Part shown: in pieces, positions 1-6,206 of the stretch
How the letters are laid out: every line of letters starts with the position of its first letter
Numbering within the stretch: position 1 is the first letter of the stretch
Origin: DASPKW01 sp038244055
Lineage (GTDB): Bacteria; Planctomycetota; Phycisphaerae; Tepidisphaerales; Tepidisphaeraceae
DNA: 6,206 bases
Reading direction: 5' to 3'
Assembly: GCA_038244055.1 (NCBI GenBank)
Contig: JBBRTW010000437.1
Location: forward strand, 1 to 6,206
Program-made: the position numbers and the translations under genes
The notes under the pieces: generated by a model
Told to the model about the DNA's origin: nothing
The model's input: the letters and a program-made list of their open reading frames with translations, nothing else
Databases searched by the model: none

Positions 1-269
1 GCGAAGAATCCCCGCCGATGGAACGCGTCAAGACCGCGCAGACCATGCGAATGACCCCAACGATCCGCCGAACCCGACCACGGACACCGCCACGATCAGA
101 AAATCCGGCCGGACCGGCGGGCTGGTGAGAAATGCGGGCTAGGGGCGGAAAATATTGACTCAATGGTGCGACTCAGCGACCAAAAACGGCTCTATGGCAC
201 TGATGGACTGACGGCGCGAGTGAAATCGCACATGGATTTCTGATTCTTCATCACTTGGCCAGAAAGGGA
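1..269. other. Left-edge stretch with no assignable gene
   Basis: No convincing gene is seen here. Two plus-strand frames are open from the left edge, one to a TAG at 140-142 (46 codons) and one to a TGA at 126-128 (41 codons). Either could be the tail of a gene lying to the left, but neither peptide resembles a known family; the first is rich in Asn, Asp, Pro and Thr. On the minus strand an ATG at 46-44 opens a frame that leaves the window after 15 codons, with only a weak G-rich stretch as ribosome binding site. The stretch also has a short 11-bp palindrome at 154-164 (arms ATTGA/TCAAT around one base) and a 6-7-6 inverted repeat at 222-240, listed separately. Confidence 0.4.
222..240. promoter_or_regulatory. 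Inverted repeat upstream of the hcp promoter
   Basis: Perfect 6-bp arms GAAATC and GATTTC are separated by 7 bases. The centre lies about 73 bp upstream of the transcription start predicted for hcp, a position compatible with an activator site. The arms do not match the Rex (TTGTGA/TCACAA) or FNR (TTGAT/ATCAA) consensus. The role is inferred from geometry and position only, and a chance palindrome is possible. Confidence 0.25.
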
Positions 270-297
270 TTGAACATTCCCGCATCCGCCTTATATT
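270..297 (+). promoter_or_regulatory. Candidate sigma-70 type promoter of hcp
   Basis: A -35-like TTGAAC (270-275) and a -10-like TATATT (292-297, five of six consensus bases) are separated by 16 bases, in the most AT-rich part of the region upstream of hcp. Transcription would start near 304 and give a leader of about 110 bases. Two interleaved inverted repeats lie over the predicted start: TTAGA/TCTAA (297-301 and 310-314) and GATAA/TTATC (300-304 and 315-319). A repressor site there would block initiation. This is a sequence-match prediction only. Confidence 0.4.
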
Positions 298-403
298 TAG
301 ATAAGAAGGTCTAATTATCCTTTTTGTCGTTCCCGGGCGTTCGGGCTGGCAAAAAGATGGGCCTTCCAGCGACCCCGGCCAACCGCCGCGTCGCCATTTG
401 CGC

Positions 404-411
404 GAGGAAGG
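404..411 (+). promoter_or_regulatory. Ribosome binding site of hcp
   Basis: The purine-rich GAGGAAGG lies 6 bases before the ATG at 418 and supports that start over the in-frame ATG four codons further on (430). Confidence 0.75.
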
Positions 412-417
412 AATTTC

Positions 418-1713
418 ATGACGCTCTCCATGTTCTGCGATCAGTGCGAACAGTCCCGGCCCGGTGGTTGTGAAGGGGCATCGGGTGTCTGCGGCAAGGA
501 TGCCGACGTCCAGTCGCTTCAGGAAATCATTCTGTACGGCCTCAAGGGCATGGCCGCCTATGCGAATCATGCGCGGCGGCTCGGTAAATCGGATGAATCG
601 GTCAGCGCGTTCATCGAAGAGGCGCTGTTCGCGACCATGACCAACGTCAACTTCGATGTTCCGGCGCTGTTCGAAATCGCCATGGAGCTTGGCCGGAAGA
701 ATTTGCGCGTCATGGAAATGCTCGATGAAGGGCATCTGGAAAAATTCGGCAAGGCTGCGGTGACAACCGTCAAGGAAGGCACGCAGGCCGGGCGGGGCAT
801 CCTGGTGACCGGCCATGACCTGGTCGATCTCTGGAACCTGCTCGAACAGGTGCGCGGCACCGATCTCAAGGTCTACACGCATGGAGAAATGCTGCCGGCG
901 CATATGTATCAGAAGATGCGCGAGCACCCGAACCTGGCCGGGCATTTCGGCGGCGCCTGGCAATTCCAGCGTAAGGAATTCGCCGATTTCACCGGGCCGG
1001 TGGTGGTGACCACCAACTGCATCATGCTGCCCGGCGATTACGCCAATCGCCTCTTCACCACGCGGGTCACGGCCGTTCCCGGCGCGACTCGCCTGACCAC
1101 CGATGACTTTTCCGAGGTCATCGCCTGCGCCAAGGCTTCGGTTCCTCTCAAGGAGAACCCCGCCGGCTCATCGCTCATCGGATTCCACCGCACCGTCGTT
1201 CTCGATGCGGCGCAGACGATCGTCGATGCGGTCAAGGCCGGCCAGATCAGCCGGTTCTTCGTCATCGGCGGATGCGACGGCCACGAATGGAATCGCAGCT
1301 ACTTCGCCGACTACGCCAAGGCCACGCCTTCCGATTCCTTCATCCTCACCCTCGGCTGCGGCAAGTACCGCATCCGCGAACACGATTACGGCACGCATCT
1401 CGGCCTGCCCCGCCTGATGGACATGGGCCAGTGCAACGATGCCTATGGCGCGATCGCCGTCGCCATCGCGCTCGCCAAGGCCTTCAACTGCGGCGTCAAT
1501 GACCTGCCCCTGACGATGGTCATCTCCTGGTTCGAGCAGAAGGCGGTGGCCGTGCTGCTGACACTGCTTTCCCTTGGCGTCAAGGGAATCCGCATGGGAC
1601 CCAATCCCCCGCGCTTTATCTCGCCCAATATTTTCAAGATTCTCCAGGACAAGTTCGATCTCGGCATGATCGGCAACGATGCCAAGGCGGACCTGGCGAT
1701 GGTCATGGCCTGA
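418..1713 (+). CDS. hcp: Hybrid-cluster protein (hydroxylamine/NO reductase), class III-like short form
   Basis: A 431-residue cytoplasmic Fe-S protein of the hybrid-cluster (prismane) family. Members reduce nitric oxide to N2O and, in vitro, hydroxylamine to ammonia, and serve in nitrosative stress defence of anaerobes. The N-terminal cubane is marked by C7, C10, C18 and C25. All ligands of the 4Fe-2S-2O hybrid cluster can be placed: H133, E157, C201, C286 (GGCDGHEW, the persulfide position), C314 (LGCGKYR), C339 (MGQCNDAYGA), E373 and K375 (WFEQK). Spacings such as H-24-E-44-C and C-28-C-25-C match the Desulfovibrio enzyme. The protein is about 110-120 residues shorter than class I and II members (about 550), and the missing part lies between the N-terminal cysteines and H133, as in class III proteins of archaea and Thermotoga. 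No hcr-type reductase is adjacent, so the electron donor is unknown. The start has a strong ribosome binding site. Family assignment is very secure. Confidence 0.97.
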   Translation: MTLSMFCDQCEQSRPGGCEGASGVCGKDADVQSLQEIILYGLKGMAAYANHARRLGKSDESVSAFIEEALFATMTNVNFDVPALFEIAMELGRKNLRVMEMLDEGHLEKFGKAAVTTVKEGTQAGRGILVTGHDLVDLWNLLEQVRGTDLKVYTHGEMLPAHMYQKMREHPNLAGHFGGAWQFQRKEFADFTGPVVVTTNCIMLPGDYANRLFTTRVTAVPGATRLTTDDFSEVIACAKASVPLKENPAGSSLIGFHRTVVLDAAQTIVDAVKAGQISRFFVIGGCDGHEWNRSYFADYAKATPSDSFILTLGCGKYRIREHDYGTHLGLPRLMDMGQCNDAYGAIAVAIALAKAFNCGVNDLPLTMVISWFEQKAVAVLLTLLSLGVKGIRMGPNPPRFISPNIFKILQDKFDLGMIGNDAKADLAMVMA

Positions 1714-1750
1714 TCATCGCGTAACAAACGTATCGGCCAATGAGTGTTTG

Positions 1751-1778
1751 CACGGGCAGCCGATCGCGGCTGCCCGTG
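1751..1778. terminator. Bidirectional hairpin terminator between hcp and purA
   Basis: A perfect 12-bp stem (CACGGGCAGCCG pairing with CGGCTGCCCGTG) closes a 4-base loop ATCG. It lies 37 bases after the hcp stop and 5 bases after the purA stop, in the gap between the two convergent genes. Neither side has a strong T-run (TCCGTTT on the plus side, CAAACAC on the minus side), so termination may need a factor, or the hairpin may mainly protect 3' ends. Confidence 0.75.
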
Positions 1779-1783
1779 TCCGT

Positions 1784-3085
1784 TTAGCGGATCAGCGTCT
1801 GCGTCCGCTCCGGCCCGATGCTCACCATCTTCACCGGCGCGCCGATGAGCGTCTCGATCCGCTTGACGTAGAGCTGGGCCTCCATCGGCAACTCCTCGAA
1901 GCGCCGCGCCCCCGTGATATTTTCGCGCCAGCCCGGCAGCGTCTCATAGATCGGCTCGACCTCCGCCAGCACATCCATATCGCTGCGGAAATAGTCCAGA
2001 CGCGAACCCTGATATCGATACCCCGTGCAAATCTGCAAATGCTCCAACCCCGACAGCACATCCAGCAGCGTGATGCACACATGCGTGATCCCGCACAGAT
2101 CCACCGCGTATTTCACGGCCATCGCATCGAACCACCCGCAGCGCCTCGGCCGGCGCGTCGTCGTGCCGTATTCATTTCCGCGCTCGCGGATGTAATTTCC
2201 CGTGTCGTTGTTCTGCTCGGTCGGGAACGGCCCGCCGCCCACGCGCGTTGAATACGCCTTGACGATCCCCAGGTAGTTCTGCACATACTGCGGCGGAACG
2301 CCCGACCCGGTGAACAGCCCCAGCGCCGAGCAATTCGAGCTCGTCACATAGGGATACGTTCCGTGATCGATATCCAGCAGCACCGCATGCGCCCCTTCAA
2401 AGAGCACGCGCTTGTGCGCGTGGGCTGCATCCAGCAGCAGCTTGGTCGAATCATCGATAAATGGCTTGAGCCGCCGGCCATAATCGCGATAGGTTTCGAA
2501 AATCTGCCGCCCATCCAGCGGCGGGGCATCGTAAAGGGCTTTGAAGACCTTGTTGCGGTCGCCGATAATCCGATTGATTCGCTCGCTCAAGTGTACTTCA
2601 TTCACCAGGTCCGCCACGCGGATCGCGGTTGTTCGGTGCATCTTGTCGGCGTAGGTCGGGCCGATGCCGCGCTTGGTGGTGCCGATCGACCCCGCGCCGG
2701 CCGCCACTTCGCGGAATTCATCCTCCGCCTTGTGCCAGGGCATGACGACGTGCGCCTTATAGGAAATCTTCAGATTGGCCGGGGAAATGGCGACGCCTCG
2801 GGCGAGAAACTCATCGATCTCGCGCAGGATCACTTCAGGGTCCAAGACCACGCCATTGCCGACGATGTTGACGACGTTGGGATGGAAAATACCCACCGGC
2901 AGGAGATGAGTGGCGTATTTCTGCCCGCCGATCTTGACCGAATGCCCGGCGTTGGCCCCGCCGCAATAGCGAACGACGATATCCGCATGCTCGGCCAGGA
3001 AATCGACGATCTTGCCCTTGCCCTCATCGCCCCACTGGAGGCCGACGACGGCGGTATTGCCCGGAAAAAGATAACTGGGAGTCAC
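1784..3085 (-). CDS. purA: Adenylosuccinate synthetase
   Basis: A 433-residue enzyme, the usual family length, that joins IMP and aspartate using GTP in the first committed step to AMP. Family motifs run in order: WGDEGKGK (catalytic D20, equivalent to E. coli Asp13), CGGANAGHS (N45, H48), GTTKRGIGP (135-143), R151, the IMP loop FEGAHAVLLDIDHGTYPYVTSS (229-250), STRVGGGPFPTE (279-290), the aspartate loop YGTTTRRPRRCGWFD (306-320), the guanine-binding LDVL (341-344) and the C-terminal IGPERTQT. Three normally conserved loop positions differ: G138K (Lys is also seen in eukaryotic enzymes), H233 where E. coli has Gln224, and R311 where the usual motif TTTGRPRR has Gly. The start is a GTG at 3085-3083 with a GAAAGG ribosome binding site 5 bases before it; the protein begins MTPSYLFPGN, a short extension before the first strand. 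It is a single gene reading toward hcp. Identity is very secure; full activity is expected but the substitutions deserve testing. Confidence 0.97.
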   Translation of the reverse strand: MTPSYLFPGNTAVVGLQWGDEGKGKIVDFLAEHADIVVRYCGGANAGHSVKIGGQKYATHLLPVGIFHPNVVNIVGNGVVLDPEVILREIDEFLARGVAISPANLKISYKAHVVMPWHKAEDEFREVAAGAGSIGTTKRGIGPTYADKMHRTTAIRVADLVNEVHLSERINRIIGDRNKVFKALYDAPPLDGRQIFETYRDYGRRLKPFIDDSTKLLLDAAHAHKRVLFEGAHAVLLDIDHGTYPYVTSSNCSALGLFTGSGVPPQYVQNYLGIVKAYSTRVGGGPFPTEQNNDTGNYIRERGNEYGTTTRRPRRCGWFDAMAVKYAVDLCGITHVCITLLDVLSGLEHLQICTGYRYQGSRLDYFRSDMDVLAEVEPIYETLPGWRENITGARRFEELPMEAQLYVKRIETLIGAPVKMVSIGPERTQTLIR

Positions 3086-3101
3086 TGGAACCTTTCAAGT
3101 C

Positions 3102-3128
3102 GTGCCGCCGCGCCGAGGCGCGCGGCAC
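3102..3128 (-). promoter_or_regulatory. GC-rich hairpin in the purA leader
   Basis: An 11-bp GC stem with one bulged C and a CGAG loop (as read on the plus strand) ends 16 bases before the purA GTG. It lies between the candidate promoter and the ribosome binding site, so it would be in the 5' leader of the mRNA. No T-run follows it on the minus strand, which argues against a simple attenuator. It could affect mRNA stability or translation initiation. Confidence 0.4.
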
Positions 3129-3158
3129 CGTATGCGATCTGCTCAAATTCAGCGGCCG

Positions 3159-3187
3159 AAGGTAAAAGCCGGTCGGGTGGGTGTCAA
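3159..3187 (-). promoter_or_regulatory. Candidate promoter of purA
   Basis: On the minus strand a perfect TTGACA (3187-3182) is followed after 17 bases by TACCTT (3164-3159), which keeps the first, second and last bases of the -10 consensus. Transcription would start near 3152 and give a leader of about 65 bases that includes the 3102-3128 hairpin. The -35 match is strong and the -10 match weak. Confidence 0.45.
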
Positions 3188-3312
3188 GGAACCGCGTACA
3201 ATAGCTGCGCCAAATCCGGCCGATCCGCGCTCGCCGCAGGCCATTCACGATCATGGGAGTAAAATTACCCGCATGGCCCAACCAATTGCGGCATGGGATG
3301 TCTATCACATCT

Positions 3313-3369
3313 GGCGGTGGTGCTTTTTGGAAAAATGTGATGAATCTGTCACCGCCCGTCCTATTTTTT
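3313..3369 (+). other. Terminator-like stem-loop with T-run
   Basis: GGCGGTG (3313-3319) can pair with CACCGCC (3350-3356), leaving a 30-base loop. A T6 run (3364-3369) follows seven bases after the stem. A smaller stem GTGA/TCAC (3337-3340 and 3349-3352) competes for part of the same sequence. The gap before the T-run and the large loop are not those of a textbook terminator, and no plus-strand gene is known to read into it. It may be a terminator for an unseen transcript or a leader structure. Confidence 0.25.
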
Positions 3370-3395
3370 GACTTTCATGTTAGGAAAGTTAGTCT
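3368..3395 (+). promoter_or_regulatory. Candidate promoter of the small gene with overlapping inverted repeat
   Basis: TTGACT (3368-3373, five of six consensus bases) and a poor TAGTCT (3390-3395) are spaced by 16 bases. A perfect 6-7-6 inverted repeat, ACTTTC and GAAAGT (3371-3389), covers the second half of the -35 box and almost the whole spacer, where a repressor would block polymerase. A leader of about 70 bases would precede the TTG start at 3470. The prediction rests on sequence alone. Confidence 0.3.
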
Positions 3396-3469
3396 GGGAT
3401 TCCTCGAAGTTCGCCAATTTAACAGGCGCCTAGGATATTGAGATCACGGAAGATTGGAGAAGATGCATT

Positions 3470-3757
3470 TTGACCCCCAACCCGATCATGGAGTTGCCGC
3501 TGACCGAGGTGATCAAGCCGGAGATCGCCCTGACTCTTCAGCATGTGCTGCGGATCTACACCGTCGGCAACCTTCTCGATGCCTGGCGCACGCCCAAATC
3601 GCAGCGCAGCATCGAACAGGTTTTTGAGACGCCCCAGCAGGCGCGGCATGCCGTCGCAACTTGCGCCACCTGGCTGGGCGGCGACGATGGGCCGGTCCAC
3701 CGCGCTGTCGTCGGCTGGTGGGCCGATGATCAGGCCGTCGTTGACGTCAAATGTTAA
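3470..3757 (+). CDS. Small protein of unknown function (95 residues)
   Basis: I do not recognise this family. Coding status is supported by strong G/C preference at third positions along the whole frame and by a length that exceeds chance for this gap. The preferred start is a TTG at 3470, with GGAG 10 bases upstream (3456-3459); an ATG at 3488 would give 89 residues but has no ribosome binding site. The protein has no signal peptide or membrane segment and looks soluble. It has an acidic/hydrophobic start (ELPLTEVIKPEIALTLQHVL), a central basic, probably helical part (WRTPKSQRSIEQVFETPQQARHAV), two cysteines near CATCATWLGGDD reading ATCATW, and a tryptophan-rich end VGWWADDQAVVDVKC. The stop codon lies inside the first copy of a 13-bp direct repeat. 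The peptidase gene begins 48 bases downstream on the same strand, so partial co-transcription is possible. Confidence 0.65.
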   Translation: MTPNPIMELPLTEVIKPEIALTLQHVLRIYTVGNLLDAWRTPKSQRSIEQVFETPQQARHAVATCATWLGGDDGPVHRAVVGWWADDQAVVDVKC

Positions 3758-3774
3758 GCATCGTCAAATGTTAA
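3745..3774. repeat. 13-bp tandem direct repeat before the peptidase gene
   Basis: CGTCAAATGTTAA occurs at 3745-3757 and again, without mismatch, at 3762-3774, a period of 17 bases. The first copy contains the last codons and stop of the 95-residue gene; the second overlaps the first four bases of the predicted -35 box of the peptidase promoter. This is compatible with paired regulator sites or with a local slippage duplication. Confidence 0.6.
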
Positions 3775-3799
3775 CAACCGTGGCCGCTGGCATTAGACT
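3771..3799 (+). promoter_or_regulatory. Candidate promoter giving a leaderless peptidase mRNA
   Basis: TTAACA (3771-3776, five of six consensus bases) and TAGACT (3794-3799, four of six) are separated by the ideal 17 bases. The -10 box ends 6 bases before the ATG at 3806, so transcription would begin at or next to the start codon. There is no Shine-Dalgarno sequence before this ATG, which agrees with leaderless translation. The -35 box is overlapped by the second copy of the direct repeat. Confidence 0.45.
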
Positions 3800-3805
3800 G
3801 TCGGC

Positions 3806-5752
<1,947 letters not shown>

Positions 5753-5803
5753 CCGCGCGGCGGCACCGCAAATGCGACGTTCGTTGAAAAATATCGCTGC
5801 TCT

Positions 5804-6206
5804 TTACGATCCCATATCCACCAGTGGAATCGGCCCCATCCCCTGGAAGTTGACCTGAAAGCTCAGTTGCTCCAGTTGCACCGACAGGTCGACCGAATTG
5901 ATCGCGACATTGGCGGGGACGGTGACCGAAGTCGGCGCGAAGTTGAGAATTCCGCGAATTCCCGCGGCCACGAGATTGTCCACCACATCCTGGGCGCTGT
6001 CGGCCGGGACGGCGATGATCGCCAGGCGGATCTGATTCTTCTTGACGACCGCTTCCAGTTCGCTCATCGCCTGAACCGTGAAGTTGCCCATCTTCTTGCC
6101 GACCAATGTCGCGCTGGCGTCGAACCCGGCATTGAGGCGGAATCCCTGGGCGTCGAAACCTTTGTAGGCCATGAGCGCCCTTCCGAGGTTGCCAGCGCCG
6201 ATGAGC
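5804..6206 (-). CDS. rex: Redox-sensing transcriptional repressor Rex, C-terminal part (truncated by window edge)
   Basis: The last 133 residues of Rex; the frame is open to the right edge, so about 80 N-terminal residues (the winged-helix DNA-binding domain) lie outside the window. The visible part is the Rossmann domain that senses the NADH/NAD+ ratio. It has the dinucleotide loop IGAGNLGRAL at its start, an acidic residue at the end of the second strand (AGFDAS, typical of NAD(H) rather than NADP(H) binding), then LAIIAVPADSAQDVVDNLVAAGIRGILNFAP and VPANVAINSVDLSVQLEQLSF, all characteristic of Rex. The C-terminal helix that is swapped between subunits would follow NSVDLS. The tail NFQGMGPIPLVDMGS is not a recognised motif. 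Rex represses fermentation and anaerobic respiration genes when NADH is low. Its own promoter is not in the window. Confidence 0.93.
   Translation of the reverse strand, partial: LIGAGNLGRALMAYKGFDAQGFRLNAGFDASATLVGKKMGNFTVQAMSELEAVVKKNQIRLAIIAVPADSAQDVVDNLVAAGIRGILNFAPTSVTVPANVAINSVDLSVQLEQLSFQVNFQGMGPIPLVDMGS

Larger units (their letters stand above)
3188..3469. other. AT-richer intergenic gap between purA and the small gene
   Basis: No gene is supported here; the short open frames lack coding-like third-position bias. The divergent promoters of purA (minus) and the 3470 gene (plus) flank the gap. It contains a long-range stem at 3313-3356 followed by a T6 run, and a 6-7-6 inverted repeat at 3371-3389, each listed separately. 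From about 3300 the base composition is visibly lower in GC than in the surrounding genes. A small RNA cannot be excluded. Confidence 0.5.

Noticed and set aside
154..164. Palindrome ATTGA-C-TCAAT, considered as an FNR- or HcpR-type box for hcp
   Set aside because: The spacing is wrong (one central base instead of four or five), and it lies about 145 bp upstream of the predicted start, too far for a typical class II site.
150..417. Search for a Rex operator (TTGTGA-N6-TCACAA) before hcp, given rex in the same window
   Set aside because: No such sequence, even with a few mismatches, is visible before hcp. A direct Rex-hcp link is not supported by the sequence.
160..963. A 267-codon minus-strand open frame across the hcp upstream region and the first half of hcp
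   Set aside because: It is antisense to a secure gene, has no recognisable motif, and its tail runs into the hcp promoter region, where composition is not coding-like.
2060..2066. Leu in place of the Lys of the E. coli PurA guanine-binding motif TKLD (here TLLD)
   Set aside because: As I recall, the Lys is not conserved in other bacterial PurA proteins (Bacillus lacks it), and the specificity-determining Asp is present, so this is not unusual.
2363..3262. A 299-codon plus-strand open frame antisense to purA
   Set aside because: It is a shadow of purA third-position bias; it has no motifs, and purA on the other strand is unambiguous.
3336..3353. TGTGA-N8-TCACC resembling a CRP/FNR-family site
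   Set aside because: The spacer is 8 rather than 6 bases and the outer bases do not match. It is also explained as part of the alternative stem in the 3313-3369 element.

Overview
The window is about 6.2 kb of bacterial chromosome, GC-rich (about 60% judged by eye) with strong G/C bias at third codon positions. It carries ordinary, densely packed chromosomal genes. No mobile element, CRISPR array, tRNA or rRNA is visible. The source is an anaerobe or facultative anaerobe: it has a hybrid-cluster protein and a Rex-type NADH/NAD+ sensor. A deep-branching GC-rich lineage such as Planctomycetota fits the look of the PurA, Rex and Hcp proteins, but that placement is only an impression from memory.

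Layout from left to right. Positions 1-417 hold no assignable gene and end in a candidate promoter, operator-like repeats and a good ribosome binding site for hcp. hcp (418-1713, +) encodes a short, class III-like hybrid-cluster protein with all eight hybrid-cluster ligands. It converges on purA (1784-3085, -), adenylosuccinate synthetase. The two share a near-perfect 12-bp hairpin (1751-1778) that can act as a terminator for both. purA has a candidate promoter with a perfect TTGACA box and a GC-rich hairpin in its leader. An unusually AT-rich gap follows (3188-3469), with a terminator-like stem and a promoter/inverted-repeat overlap. Then come a small gene of unknown function (3470-3757, +) and a secreted S9-family prolyl oligopeptidase-type peptidase (3806-5752, +). 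The peptidase appears to be transcribed from a promoter so close to its ATG that the mRNA would be leaderless. A 13-bp direct repeat overlaps the -35 box. At the right edge, the C-terminal NAD-binding part of the repressor Rex (5804-6206, -) converges on the peptidase gene and runs out of the window.

The genes do not form one pathway. Hcp (NO/hydroxylamine defence) and Rex (redox sensing) share an anaerobic/redox theme. PurA is housekeeping AMP synthesis, and the peptidase is probably periplasmic or exported protein/peptide turnover. I did not find a clearly new biological system. The observations most worth checking are the leaderless peptidase promoter with its tandem repeat, three substitutions at conserved PurA active-site loops, the class III form and shifted cysteine spacing of Hcp, and the unknown 95-residue protein with its operator-like upstream repeat.
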